A stretch of 64,000 bases of DNA from Rudaeicoccus suwonensis. GTDB lineage: Bacteria; Actinomycetota; Actinomycetes; Actinomycetales; Dermatophilaceae. Every line of letters begins with the position of its first letter. Position 1 is the stretch's first letter. The notes below the pieces were generated by a model. It made no database searches. It was given only the letters and a program-made list of their open reading frames with translations, and was not told where the DNA came from. The translations under genes and the position numbers were made by a program. Positions 23,471 to 32,631 of this stretch are shown here, one piece after another. The stretch spans positions 496,001 through 560,000 of the forward strand of contig NZ_VIVQ01000001.1 of the NCBI RefSeq assembly GCF_007829035.1. The letters are read 5' to 3'.

Positions 23471-25125
23471 TCGCAACGCGCGGCCGTAGGGCTATGGTCA
23501 CCGCGCTCGTCGGAGCATGCGCACTGGCCACGGTCACCGCCTGCTCGTCCGACTCCGGCAGCTCCGCCGGTGGTTCCTCCGTCCTGACGATCCAGGGCGA
23601 TGCCGGCAACCCGACGCTGGTGGAGAACTTCAACCCGCTGATGTCGTCGAACGCCTTGCACGGCGTCAACCTGATCTACGAACCCCTCGAGATCGTCAGC
23701 CCGATCGACGGCAGCTTCACGCCGTTCCTGGCCACGAGTCACAAGTTCATCAACTCAACGACGCTCACCTTCACGCTGCGCAGCGGGGTGAAGTGGAGTG
23801 ATGGCACGCCATTCACCGCGCAGGACGTGGTCTTCACCTTCAACCTGCTCAAGAAGTTCCCGGCGCTCGACGGCACCGGCGTCTGGCAGCACCTGTCGTC
23901 GATCAGCGCGAGCGGCTCCACGGTCACGATGAAGTTCTCCTCGCCGAGCGTTCCGGCGGCGGCGATCGTGGCGGCGGTGCCGATCGTGCCGCAGCACATC
24001 TGGTCCAAGATCGCCGACCCGACCAAGTTCACCAACACCAAGCCGGTCGGCACCGGACCGTTCACTCTGCAGTCCTTCGCCCCGACGGAGTACACGCTCG
24101 TCAAGAACCCCACCTACTGGCAGGCCAGCAAGATCGCGCCGACCGAGGTGAAGTTCCCGGCACAGGCGAGCAGCCAGAGCGCCAACCAGTTGCAGGTCAC
24201 CAGCGGTGCCTTCGACTGGGCCTACAACTACCTGCCGGACGTGCAGAAGACGTATGTCGACCGTGACCCGAAGCAGAACACCTACTGGTTCCCGCCGGGC
24301 GGCACGATCGGGCTCTACCTCAACCTGACCAAGTCGCCGTACAGCAATGCGGACTTCCGCAAGGGCATCTCGCTGGCCCTCGACCGCACCACGATCGCCA
24401 AGAAGGCCGTCAACGGTTACCTGGACCAGGCCAGCATGTCCGGCCTGATCCTGCCGAACCTGCAGAAGTGGCTCGACCCGAGCCTGCCGAACAAGGGCCT
24501 GATCACGCAAAGCGTGTCGGCAGCCATGGCGTCGTTCGCCCAAGCCGGCTACACGATGAAGGGCGGCAAGTTGGTCGGCTCCGACGGCAAACAGGTCACC
24601 ATGACCATCTCGATGCCGAACAACTTCAGCGACTGGGTCGCCGCCGCCACCGAGGTCAGCACCGAGCTCAAGGCGGTCGGCATACAGGTCAATCTCGACG
24701 AGCCGCAGTTTGCGCAGTATCAGACCGAGATCCAGTCCGGCTCCTTCGATGCCGCCATCGGCGGATTCGGTGGATCAGGTTCGCCTTACACCGATTTCAA
24801 CAACGCGTTGAACTCGCAGTTCGCGGCTCCGCTGAAGACGGCGACAGCCAACAACTTCGAACGGTTCAAGGACCCGGCGGTCGACAGCGCCCTCAACACT
24901 CTCGCCGGAGCGACCGACGAAGCGGCCCAGCAGAAGGCCACCTACGCGCTCGAGCAAGCGATGTACGAGCAGACGCCCGTCGTGCTGCTCTACTACGGCG
25001 GCAGCTGGGGGTTGTTCAGCACGAAGAACTTCACCGGGTGGCCGTCGGCGAGCAATCCCTACACCCTGCCGACGAACTACAACCAGTCGCTGCTGATGGT
25101 GGTCACCCACCTGACGAAGTCCTGA
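23467..25125 (+). CDS. ABC transporter substrate-binding lipoprotein, SBP_bac_5 (Opp/Dpp) family
   Basis: Extracytoplasmic binding protein of 552 residues. Lipoprotein signal peptide with basic N-terminus (RGRRAMVTALVGACALA) and lipobox TVTAC, then a Ser/Gly linker. The family pattern FTLRSGVKWSDGTPFTAQDV and GTGPFTLQSFAPTEYTLVKN identifies cluster C (peptide/nickel/oligosaccharide) binding proteins. GAAAGGA precedes the ATG. In this locus, with glycoside hydrolases and a LacI regulator, oligosaccharides such as beta-glucosides or xylosides are more likely ligands than peptides; several Opp-type systems are known to carry them. Confidence 0.92.
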   Translation: MIATRGRRAMVTALVGACALATVTACSSDSGSSAGGSSVLTIQGDAGNPTLVENFNPLMSSNALHGVNLIYEPLEIVSPIDGSFTPFLATSHKFINSTTLTFTLRSGVKWSDGTPFTAQDVVFTFNLLKKFPALDGTGVWQHLSSISASGSTVTMKFSSPSVPAAAIVAAVPIVPQHIWSKIADPTKFTNTKPVGTGPFTLQSFAPTEYTLVKNPTYWQASKIAPTEVKFPAQASSQSANQLQVTSGAFDWAYNYLPDVQKTYVDRDPKQNTYWFPPGGTIGLYLNLTKSPYSNADFRKGISLALDRTTIAKKAVNGYLDQASMSGLILPNLQKWLDPSLPNKGLITQSVSAAMASFAQAGYTMKGGKLVGSDGKQVTMTISMPNNFSDWVAAATEVSTELKAVGIQVNLDEPQFAQYQTEIQSGSFDAAIGGFGGSGSPYTDFNNALNSQFAAPLKTATANNFERFKDPAVDSALNTLAGATDEAAQQKATYALEQAMYEQTPVVLLYYGGSWGLFSTKNFTGWPSASNPYTLPTNYNQSLLMVVTHLTKS

Positions 25126-25161
25126 CCAGGTGCCGGGCATGAGGAGCAGGAAGGACGTCGC

Positions 25162-26145
25162 ATGGCGTACGTGAGACGCAAGGTCATCTTGTTCGTGATC
25201 ACCCTGTGGGCCGCGATCACGATGAATTTCGCACTGCCGCGCCTCATGCCCGGCTCACCGGTCGACGCCGCGCTGGCCAAGATTGCCTCCAGCGGGCAGC
25301 CGATCACCAACGCGCAGCGCAGGGCAGTGGAGATCCAGCTCGGGTCGCCGCACGGCAGCATCATCAGTCAGTACTTCGACTACCTGAAGAACGTCGCGAC
25401 CTTCAACTTCGGAACCTCGTATTCGTTTCCGTCCCAGTCGGTTTCGACGACCATCCTGAACGCACTGCCGTGGACGCTGATCCTCGTCGGCATGACCACG
25501 ATCATCGCGTTCATCATCGGCACGCTGCTCGGGGTGTATGCCGGCTGGCGTCGTGGCACCGCGGCCGATGCGGGTGTGACGCTGACCTCGACGCTGCTGT
25601 CGGCTTTCCCGCCGTTCTGGCTGGGTTTGCTGCTGCTCTACGTCTTCGCCTTCAAGTGGGGGATGTTCCCACTCAAGGGCGGGTATGCCGACGGCGCGAG
25701 CCCGTCGCTGGATCCGGCGTTCATCGCCGATGCGATCAAGCACTCGGTGTTGCCGGGTGTGACCCTCGCGGTGACCTCGTTGTCCGGCTGGGTCTTCGGC
25801 ATGCGCAACAACATGATCAACACCCTCGGTGAGGACTACGTCACCTTCGCCGAAGCCAACGGCATACGTCCGCGCACTGTTGCGCTGCTGTACGCCGCGC
25901 GAAACGCATTGCTGCCCAACGTGACTGCGTTCGGTCTCTCGCTCGGCGCCATCGTCGGCGGGTCGGTGCTGGTCGAGGGGATCTTCAGTTATCCCGGTCT
26001 CGGCAACCTGCTGTATGTCGCCGTCACCAACCACGACTTCCCCCTCATGCAGGCGTTGTTCCTGGTGATCACCGTCAGCATGCTGGTCGCGATCTTCGTC
26101 GTCGACCTGCTTTACGCCCGACTCGATCCGAGGGTGCGCCGATGA
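25162..26145 (+). CDS. ABC transporter permease, DppB type
   Basis: Inner membrane permease of 327 residues with six predicted helices. It begins with the family N-terminus AYVRRKVILFVITLWAAITM followed by LPRLMPGSPVDAAL. The EAA loop with its Gly is YVTFAEANGIRPRTVALLYA. AAGGAC lies 6 nt before the ATG. The stop overlaps the start of the second permease gene by 4 bp. It pairs with DppC-like protein in the importer. Confidence 0.92.
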   Translation: MAYVRRKVILFVITLWAAITMNFALPRLMPGSPVDAALAKIASSGQPITNAQRRAVEIQLGSPHGSIISQYFDYLKNVATFNFGTSYSFPSQSVSTTILNALPWTLILVGMTTIIAFIIGTLLGVYAGWRRGTAADAGVTLTSTLLSAFPPFWLGLLLLYVFAFKWGMFPLKGGYADGASPSLDPAFIADAIKHSVLPGVTLAVTSLSGWVFGMRNNMINTLGEDYVTFAEANGIRPRTVALLYAARNALLPNVTAFGLSLGAIVGGSVLVEGIFSYPGLGNLLYVAVTNHDFPLMQALFLVITVSMLVAIFVVDLLYARLDPRVRR

Positions 26146-27086
26146 CCGACCTGACCTCCATCCCACCGGGCGAGCATCTGCCCGACCAGCATCTCGAGCC
26201 CGTCCCACCGACGCGGACGAGCCGGCTGCCACTGCCGATCGTCTTCGTCGCCAGGGCAATTCGCACACTGTGGAGCAACGGCAAGGCCCGGATCGGCCTG
26301 ACGATCCTGACGGTCATGATCCTGGTGGCGATCTTCGCCCCGCTGATCGCGCCGCATTCACCGACGGCCACGACCTTCCAGCCGTATCAGAACCCCGGCG
26401 GCAGCAACTGGCTCGGCACGACCGGCAACGGTCAGGACGTCTTTTCCCAACTGATCTACGGCACCCGGGTGTCGCTGCTCGTCGGACTGGTGGCGGGAGC
26501 GCTCGCGACGATCGTCGCGGTCGGCATCGGTCTGGTGTCCGGCTATCGCACGGGCGTCGTCGACGAGGTGCTGAGCTTCATCACCAACCTCGCGCTGGTC
26601 ATCCCGGGACTGCCGCTGATGATCATCCTTGCGGCATACCTGCACGGACGCTCCATCTGGACCATCGTGCTCGTCGTCGCCTTCACCAGCTGGGCGACCG
26701 GTGCACGCGTCATACGTAGTCAGGCGGCGACGCTGCGCGAGCGGGACTTCATCACCTCCGCGCAGTTCAGCGGTGAGCGGTTGTTCCGTGTCGTGACCCG
26801 CGAGATCCTGCCGAACATGACCTCCCTGGTCGCGGGCAGCTTCTTCGGTGCGGCGACGGCGGCGGTGATGGCCGAGGCGAGCCTGGAGTTCCTCGGGCTC
26901 GGTAATCCGAACACCGTCAGCTGGGGATCGATCCTGTATTTCGCCCAGCAGCAGAACGCGTTGCTGACCGGTCAGTGGGTGCTGGTGTTCGCGCCCGGCC
27001 TGGCGATCGCGTTGCTCGCGGTCTCGTTCACGCTGATCAACTTCGGCGTCGACGCCCTGTCCAATCCACGACTGCGGGAGAAGTGA
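26142..27086 (+). CDS. ABC transporter permease, DppC type
   Basis: Second permease, 314 residues, with the DppC hallmark N-terminal sequence: a polar stretch, then ARIGLTILTVMILVAIFAPL and PGGSNWLGTTGNGQDVFSQL. Coupling loop RERDFITSAQFSGERLFRVV. It contains an in-frame GTC ATA CGT (Val-Ile-Arg), one of several places where the rare ATA codon falls in the enriched 9-mer. Junctions on both sides are 4-bp or 1-bp... ATGA and TGATG overlaps, so subunits are co-translated. Confidence 0.92.
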   Translation: MTDLTSIPPGEHLPDQHLEPVPPTRTSRLPLPIVFVARAIRTLWSNGKARIGLTILTVMILVAIFAPLIAPHSPTATTFQPYQNPGGSNWLGTTGNGQDVFSQLIYGTRVSLLVGLVAGALATIVAVGIGLVSGYRTGVVDEVLSFITNLALVIPGLPLMIILAAYLHGRSIWTIVLVVAFTSWATGARVIRSQAATLRERDFITSAQFSGERLFRVVTREILPNMTSLVAGSFFGAATAAVMAEASLEFLGLGNPNTVSWGSILYFAQQQNALLTGQWVLVFAPGLAIALLAVSFTLINFGVDALSNPRLREK

Positions 27087-28078
27087 TGGCGCTGCTGGAA
27101 GCCAGGGGCCTCAACGTCGGATACCACCCCGACCGTGGCCAACGCGTGTGGTCGGTGCGCGATGTCGACCTGAGCCTCGAGCCGGGCGAGTTCGTCGGTC
27201 TGGTTGGCGAATCCGGCTGTGGCAAGAGCACACTCGGCTTCGCGCTCACCCGGATGCTCCGACCGCCGGCCCACATCGACAGCGGCTCGGTCATCTTCGA
27301 CGGGACCGACATCGCGACCCTCACCGGCGAGAACCTGCGCCAGCGGCGACGTGGCGGTTTCGCGCTCGTCCTGCAGAGCGGCATGAACGCGCTCAACCCG
27401 GTGCGATCGGTCGCGCAGCAGTTCGGTGACGTGCTGAGCGCGCATGCCCGCAAGGACGAGAAGCTGTCCAAGGCACAGGTGCGCTCGCGTGGCATGGACC
27501 TGCTCGACAGCGTGAAGCTGCTGCCGGAAGTGCTCGATCGCTATCCGCACGAGTTGTCCGGCGGCATGCGTCAGCGCGTCGCGATCGCGCTGGCACTCGC
27601 TCTGGAGCCGCAGCTGATCGTCTTCGACGAGCCCACCACCGCGCTCGATGTGATGGTGCAGAAGGCCGTGATGGACACCATCAAGCAGCTGCAGGCGGAG
27701 CGGAAGTTCACCGCGGTGCTCATCTCACACGACCTCGGCATCGTGCTCGAGGCCACCGACCGCGTGCTCGTCATGTATGGCGGTCGTATCGTCGAGGATC
27801 AGCCCTCGGATGCGCTGCTCACCGGCGCTCACCACCCGTACACCGAGGCGCTGTTGCGCTGCTACGGGGACCCTCGCGCCGATGTCGTTGAACTGCAAGG
27901 TATTCCGGGTGCTCCGCCGGATCTGACTCTGCCGCTTGAGGGTTGCTCCTTCGCTCCGCGCTGCGAGTTGGCGATCGACGCGTGCCGCACCACTCAGCCG
28001 CCGCTCGTCCCGCTGGGTGAGGGTCGCGCAGCGTGCCTGGTGCGCGCGCAGGCCACGAAGGAGACCTCGCATGTCTGA
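27086..28078 (+). CDS. ABC transporter ATP-binding protein, DppD type
   Basis: ATPase of 330 residues. Walker A GESGCGKSTLGFAL, Q-loop FALVLQSGMNALNPV, signature ELSGGMRQRVAIALALA, Walker B LIVFDEPTTALDVM and the switch His in LISHDLGIV. The C-terminal oligo_HPY region has the HHPYTEALLRC motif and the cysteine cluster CSFAPRCELAIDACR, which in related proteins binds an iron-sulfur cluster. The start ATG shares one base with the upstream stop. Confidence 0.93.
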   Translation: MALLEARGLNVGYHPDRGQRVWSVRDVDLSLEPGEFVGLVGESGCGKSTLGFALTRMLRPPAHIDSGSVIFDGTDIATLTGENLRQRRRGGFALVLQSGMNALNPVRSVAQQFGDVLSAHARKDEKLSKAQVRSRGMDLLDSVKLLPEVLDRYPHELSGGMRQRVAIALALALEPQLIVFDEPTTALDVMVQKAVMDTIKQLQAERKFTAVLISHDLGIVLEATDRVLVMYGGRIVEDQPSDALLTGAHHPYTEALLRCYGDPRADVVELQGIPGAPPDLTLPLEGCSFAPRCELAIDACRTTQPPLVPLGEGRAACLVRAQATKETSHV

Positions 28079-28883
28079 CGTTGCTGCGCTCACTTTCTCC
28101 GGAGTGACCAAGACGTATGCCGGTCGCCGGCGTTCGGATCCACCGGTCGTGGCGGTCGACGACGTGTCCTTCGACATCGCACCAGGCGCCGCCGTCGGCC
28201 TTGTCGGCGCGAGCGGCTCGGGCAAGAGCACCATCGCCAAGATCATCACCGGCCAGGAGCGTCCGACTTCCGGTCAGGTGCATTTCGGTGACGTCGACGT
28301 GGCGAAGCTGGGTCAGCGGGGACTGCGCGACTATCACCGCAGGGTGCAGATGGTCTTCCAGGATCCGTATGGCGCGCTGAACCCGTTGCACACCGTCGGC
28401 TACACACTCACCAGGCCGCTGCGAAACTTCCGTGGCATGTCTGCGGCCGAAGCCGACACCGAGGTCGGCACACTGCTGGAAACCGTTGGTCTCACGCCAT
28501 ACTCGCAGTTCGTCGGTAAGCTGCCGCATCAGTTGTCCGGTGGTCAGCGGCAACGCGTGGTGATAGCTCGCGCGCTGTCCGTGGATCCCGAGCTGATCGT
28601 CGCCGACGAACCCGTGTCGATGCTCGACGTGTCGATGCGCGCAGGTGTGTTGCGACTGCTGTCGCAGTTGCGCGAATCCCGCGGTATCAGCCTGCTCTAC
28701 ATCACGCACGACCTGCTCAGTGCCAGGGTCGCCACCGACGACCTGCTGGTGCTGCACAACGGCCGGATCGTCGAACACGGTCCCACCAAGGATGTTTTGC
28801 AACACCCGCAGGACGACTACACCGTCGCCCTGCTCGACGCCCTGGCCACACCCGGCCGGCCGGCGACACCGGCATCCGCGTAG
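28071..28883 (+). CDS. ABC transporter ATP-binding protein, DppF type
   Basis: Second ATPase, 270 residues. Walker A GASGSGKSTIAKIITG, Q-loop QMVFQDPYGALNPLHTV, signature QLSGGQRQRVVIARALS, Walker B LIVADEPVSMLDVSM, switch His in YITHDLLSARVATD. The C-terminus stops soon after HPQDDYTVALLDAL, so it lacks the cysteine-containing oligo_HPY tail of its partner. It overlaps the dppD-like gene by 8 bp and completes a five-gene importer. Confidence 0.93.
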   Translation: MSDVAALTFSGVTKTYAGRRRSDPPVVAVDDVSFDIAPGAAVGLVGASGSGKSTIAKIITGQERPTSGQVHFGDVDVAKLGQRGLRDYHRRVQMVFQDPYGALNPLHTVGYTLTRPLRNFRGMSAAEADTEVGTLLETVGLTPYSQFVGKLPHQLSGGQRQRVVIARALSVDPELIVADEPVSMLDVSMRAGVLRLLSQLRESRGISLLYITHDLLSARVATDDLLVLHNGRIVEHGPTKDVLQHPQDDYTVALLDALATPGRPATPASA

Positions 28884-28924
28884 GCGGTGCCGGGCCCGAC
28901 CATCCACTCCCCGGAGGTTCGATC

Positions 28925-30574
28925 ATGCATATGACACACCGGCGACGCCTGCTGGCGATCGCCTCAGCAAGCACTGCAGCACTCACCGCAGTGGCGACGG
29001 CCACACCCGCGCTCGCTCAGCAACCAGGTCGTCGCGACGGGGTCGCGAATTTCAACGGGTTGTCGAATTCACAGAAGGCACAACTGCGTTCGATCGCACG
29101 TGACACCTGGAAGTTCATGCAGACCGACGTCGACCCGAAGACGCACCTGCCGATGGACAACCTCACGTATGCCGGGGGAGCGAAGGCACCGACGTCCTAC
29201 GGCCGTTACACCTCCGCGGCGAACATCGGGGTCTATCTGTGGTCGGTGGTCAGTGCCGCCGACCTGAAGCTGGTCAGCCGAAAGCAGGCGACCAAGATGG
29301 TGAGCCAGACCTTGACCGAGGTCAGCCACCTGGATCGTTACAAAGGCTTTCTCTATCAGTGGTATTCGACGACCACGGGCGCAAAGATCCGCAACCCCAA
29401 CGACATCAATTGCAGCGCCGACACGAGCCCGCAGTGGGACAACTGCTCGTTCGTGTCCAACGTCGACAACGGCTGGTACGCCTCCGGTCTGATCGTCGCG
29501 CGCAACGCGATGCCGCAGCTGCGCGGGCAGATCGACGCACTGATGAAGCCGATGGATTTCGGCATCTTCTACGACGACCGCGCGCAGTCCAACTGCGATG
29601 TGAATTCTGCGATCGCGGGCGACCAGCCCACCGGCCAGATGTTCGGCGGCTACTACGTAGGCTCATCGCCGTACGTCGGCACGAACTGGCAGCACTACTA
29701 CCACAACGGCGCGCTGTACTCCGACCCGCGGATCTCGGCATACATCGGCATGGGCCTGAAGCAGATGCCCGGCGACGTGTGGTGGAAGACCTGGCGGACC
29801 CTCCCGCCGAAGGCTCCCGGCGCGGCCTGCCAGGCCAGCGACCCCGACTTCTCGTGGCAGGGCCAGTGGCCGGTCGCGGGTTCGTGGGTCAAGCAGCGTG
29901 ACCCGATCTCAGGCAAGACCTTCACCGTGTGGGAGGGGCACTACACCTATCCCGGCACCAACCTGAAGTTCCTGCCAACCTACTCCGGCGGGATGTTCGA
30001 GGCCATGATGGCCAACATCGTCGTGCCCGAAACCTCCTGGGGTCCCAAGAGTTTCGGACTTGCCGATGCGCGCACTGTCGAGGTGCAGCGCAAGTACGCC
30101 ACGCAGGAACTCGGCCTGCCGGTGTGGGGCATGTCGCCGTCGAGCACGGCTGACGACTCGGGCGGGTACGGCGGATACGGCGTCGAGGGGCTCAAATTCC
30201 CGTATCACGGCGCCGGCGCGACGGCGGCCGACCCGAATCTCGGCCTGTCGCAATGCCACACGTGCGCGACGGAGGATGTGGTGACGCCGCATGCGTCATT
30301 CATCTCGCTCGATGTCGCACCGCAGGCGGCGATGGCCAACATCAACACGCTGCTCAAGCTTTACCCGGGGATCTACGGTGTCGGCGGCTTCTTCGATGCG
30401 GTGAATCCGACGACTGGCGCGATCGGGCACCGCTACCTCGTGCTTGACCAGTCGATGATCCTGGCGTCGATCGACAATGCGGTGAACAACCGGTCGATCC
30501 AGCGCTACTTCGCGGCGGACAAGACGTCGTGGGCCGCCCGTGAGGATCTGGGCGTGGAGAACCTCGGCCTCTGA
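28925..30574 (+). CDS. Secreted glycoamylase-like protein (COG5368/GH144-like)
   Basis: Exported protein of 549 residues. The signal peptide has a twin-arginine-like start (THRRRLLAIASAS) and an Ala-x-Ala cleavage site in TPALAQQ. The mature part has the (alpha/alpha)-barrel features of the COG5368 glucoamylase-like family: DTWKFMQTDVDPKTHLPMDN, FLYQWYSTTTG, LPTYSGGMFEAMM and VGGFFDAVNPTTGAIGHRYL. Some members of this family are endo-beta-1,2-glucanases (GH144), others are uncharacterised. GGAGG is 8 nt before the ATG. As last gene of the LacI locus it may release oligosaccharides for the importer. A decayed copy of its 3' end lies at about 31.2 kb. Confidence 0.8.
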   Translation: MHMTHRRRLLAIASASTAALTAVATATPALAQQPGRRDGVANFNGLSNSQKAQLRSIARDTWKFMQTDVDPKTHLPMDNLTYAGGAKAPTSYGRYTSAANIGVYLWSVVSAADLKLVSRKQATKMVSQTLTEVSHLDRYKGFLYQWYSTTTGAKIRNPNDINCSADTSPQWDNCSFVSNVDNGWYASGLIVARNAMPQLRGQIDALMKPMDFGIFYDDRAQSNCDVNSAIAGDQPTGQMFGGYYVGSSPYVGTNWQHYYHNGALYSDPRISAYIGMGLKQMPGDVWWKTWRTLPPKAPGAACQASDPDFSWQGQWPVAGSWVKQRDPISGKTFTVWEGHYTYPGTNLKFLPTYSGGMFEAMMANIVVPETSWGPKSFGLADARTVEVQRKYATQELGLPVWGMSPSSTADDSGGYGGYGVEGLKFPYHGAGATAADPNLGLSQCHTCATEDVVTPHASFISLDVAPQAAMANINTLLKLYPGIYGVGGFFDAVNPTTGAIGHRYLVLDQSMILASIDNAVNNRSIQRYFAADKTSWAAREDLGVENLGL

Positions 30575-30580
30575 GCACGT

Positions 30581-30629
30581 ATGACGCAGGCGTGGTGGTG
30601 GCTTCGGCTGCTGCCACGCCTGCAGTCAT
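30581..30629 (+). terminator. Hairpin at the end of the carbohydrate operon
   Basis: Arms GCAGGCGTGG (30586-30595) and CCACGCCTGC (30614-30623) are perfect complements around an 18-nt loop; ATGAC and GTCAT extend the stem outward with one bulged base. No T-run follows, so it may rely on stem strength or act as a processing barrier. It starts 7 bp after the last stop codon. Confidence 0.55.
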
Positions 30630-30689
30630 GTCGGCCGCTCGCGAGCTGTTGCAGTGCTGGCACGTGATGCCGGCCGGCAGCGTCCAGTG

Positions 30690-31058
30690 TCAGGTGTCTT
30701 CGCCGCCGAACCGGACGTCCACCTGCGGATCGTAGAGCCGCGCACCGACCGATGTGCCGACATCGATGATCGTGTTGAGCTGCTCGTTGGTGTACGCACC
30801 ACGTGCGGTGGCTACGAAATGCTGTTCGGACCAGGCGAACTCGATGACTGTCTTTTGATCCGCGGGATCCCAGAAGGCCTGCTGGTGCTCGTCGAGCCGC
30901 TCCAACCCGGCGAAGGCGGTTTCAAGGGCACTCAATACATCGGCCATCGACAGCGCCTCGACGTCGGGGACGGCGACGCCGTTCTGGAGGTCGATGTATA
31001 TGGCTTCGGGCTTTCGCGCAGTCCGCGGCCCTTTCCAGAACGCGAGGTCATATCCCAT
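30690..31058 (-). CDS. Small conserved hypothetical protein
   Basis: Cytoplasmic protein of 122 residues opening MGYDLAFWKGPRTARKPEAI, a start shared by many small actinobacterial proteins of unknown function. No signal peptide, membrane helix or metal motif. The ATG at 31058 is the only good start, and no clear Shine-Dalgarno is visible. It is oriented against the neighbouring carbohydrate operon and lies exactly between the intact glycoamylase-like gene and the relic of that gene, so it may have arrived with or survived a duplication. Function not recognised. Confidence 0.65.
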   Translation of the reverse strand: MGYDLAFWKGPRTARKPEAIYIDLQNGVAVPDVEALSMADVLSALETAFAGLERLDEHQQAFWDPADQKTVIEFAWSEQHFVATARGAYTNEQLNTIIDVGTSVGARLYDPQVDVRFGGEDT

Positions 31059-31170
31059 GCGTCAGTTGTACGCGCAGCACGACTCGTCCCGTTGACAGAA
31101 ATCAGTGCAATCGAGCGGCACGCCTCTTGTAGGTGCGGTGCAGCGGGGCGGTTGCGGACTCGTCCAACAC

Positions 31171-31312
31171 CGGTGACCACAGGCACAAGGTGCATGCGAT
31201 CGCACACCGTCAGCAGGTCCTCGACCAGACCAGCACCCTGGCGTCGACCGACAACGCGTTGAACAACTGATCGATCCAGCGTTACGTCGCGGCGGACAAG
31301 ACGTCGTAGGCC
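31171..31312 (+). pseudogene. Relic of the 3' end of the glycoamylase-like gene
   Basis: The frame reads AHRQQVLDQTSTLASTDNAL, then NN-stop-SIQRYVAADKTS-stop, against GHRYLVLDQSMILASIDNAV, NNRSIQRYFAADKTSW at the end of the intact gene at 28925-30574. Two in-frame stops and no upstream body of the gene remain. Nucleotide identity is high over about 110 bp. It marks an old tandem duplication or a recombination scar. The rest of the 31059-31423 gap shows nothing else. Confidence 0.8.
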
Positions 31313-31423
31313 GGTGCATGGGATTGCCCCCTGCGAAGCCGCCGAGGGCAATCCCTACCTTCCCGCGTTCTTGAACGCGCTCGCGTCACGCCATCTGATC
31401 AGCCGATGGGGCGGCGCCGCGGA

Positions 31424-32455
31424 TCATCGGCCGGGCCAACTCGTGGGCGCATACGCCCAGCCGAGGAACCCGCCGGTCGGAGCGGGGCTATTGAAGGTCT
31501 GCACCGTGGAATGGTTGCCGACGCTTGTCGCCACTCCGCCGGAGACGAAGGTGCCGTCTCCTCGCGACAGCATGACGTGGCCGTATCCCTTGTCCCACTG
31601 AGGGCTTTCGGAGAACACGAGCGCACCGGCCGGGATTCCGCTGGACGACGTGTGAATCTGTCCGGCGGCCTGCAGCGAGCGGAACGCCGTGATCGCGGAT
31701 GCGTATCGACCGGAGGTGCCGTACGCGTTCTCCACGAACAGCTCACACAGCCCGGGGTAGCTCATCGAGCCGATCTGCGAGTTCGCCCATGCCACTGCTC
31801 GGGTTGCTGTTGTGGAGGATGGCGGTGGCGTCGGACTGGAACACGCTCCGGTCACCGGGTTGTTGCTGCCGGTGTTGATGTCGACATCGGCAGCCCAGTA
31901 GCCGTCGCTGACCTTGTACCAGAGGTTGTCCCAGCCGCCGGGGATGTACGGGCTGTAGTAACCCTTCACCGACTCGCCACGGGCGTAGCAGACGAGGTTG
32001 AGGTTCGAGCCCTTGCCGTACCAACCGACCTGGGTTGAATTCAGTGTGTCGGAGGTCATCCGTTGGGTGGTGGCCATCACAACGGCGCCACCGGAGGAGC
32101 ACGCTCCGGTCACCGGGTTGTTGCTGCCGGTGTTGATGTCGACATCCGCGACCCAGTAGCCATCGCCGACCTTGTACCAGAGGTTGTCCCAACCGCCTGG
32201 AATATAGCGACTGTAGTAGCCCTTCACGGACTCCCCGCGGGCGTAACACTGCAGGTTGAGATGTGAGCCGACCGAGTACCAGCCGGCCTGCGTCGTGTTG
32301 AGCGTCGGTCCGGCCATCCGCTGTGTCGTGGCCATGACCGTGTCGTTGGTGGTGGATGCGTGGGCGCCGGCAGCCATTCCAGTCTGAAATGCTGCGGCAG
32401 CAAGAGTGGCGGTTGTCAGTGCGACGACCGCTCGCCAGCCTCGTCGAGTGTTCAT
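31424..32455 (-). CDS. Secreted cysteine peptidase-like protein (CHAP/NlpC-like) with two 86-residue repeats
   Basis: Exported protein of 343 residues with signal peptide (TRRGWRAVVALTTATLAAAA to AGAHA). Two tandem 86-residue repeats follow (about 37-120 and 123-206), each with MATTQRM, NxTQxGWY, LNLxCYARGESVKGYY, IPGGWDNLWYKV and DINTGSNNPVTGACSS; they look like bacterial SH3-like wall-binding modules. The C-terminal domain has a Cys in SYPGLCELFVENAYG and His in WDKGYGHVMLSRGDG, the order expected of CHAP or NlpC/P60 peptidoglycan amidases or peptidases. Strong AAGGAGG before the ATG. The two repeats are nearly identical at DNA level (period 258 bp), suggesting recent duplication or gene conversion. 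Confidence 0.78.
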   Translation of the reverse strand: MNTRRGWRAVVALTTATLAAAAFQTGMAAGAHASTTNDTVMATTQRMAGPTLNTTQAGWYSVGSHLNLQCYARGESVKGYYSRYIPGGWDNLWYKVGDGYWVADVDINTGSNNPVTGACSSGGAVVMATTQRMTSDTLNSTQVGWYGKGSNLNLVCYARGESVKGYYSPYIPGGWDNLWYKVSDGYWAADVDINTGSNNPVTGACSSPTPPPSSTTATRAVAWANSQIGSMSYPGLCELFVENAYGTSGRYASAITAFRSLQAAGQIHTSSSGIPAGALVFSESPQWDKGYGHVMLSRGDGTFVSGGVATSVGNHSTVQTFNSPAPTGGFLGWAYAPTSWPGR

Positions 32456-32631
32456 TGATGCGACCTCCTTGTCGGGGCGCCGGCAGTCGTTGGGGTGTCA
32501 GCGAAAGGGCGCAATGACATGTTCATGGTCGGCACATGGCAACGAACAGCCGCTTGTACTGGGGCTTTTCATCTGGCACACGATTGTGCTATCCGCGCGT
32601 AGTCGGAGGGCGTGTCATCGGTTGGAGGTGG

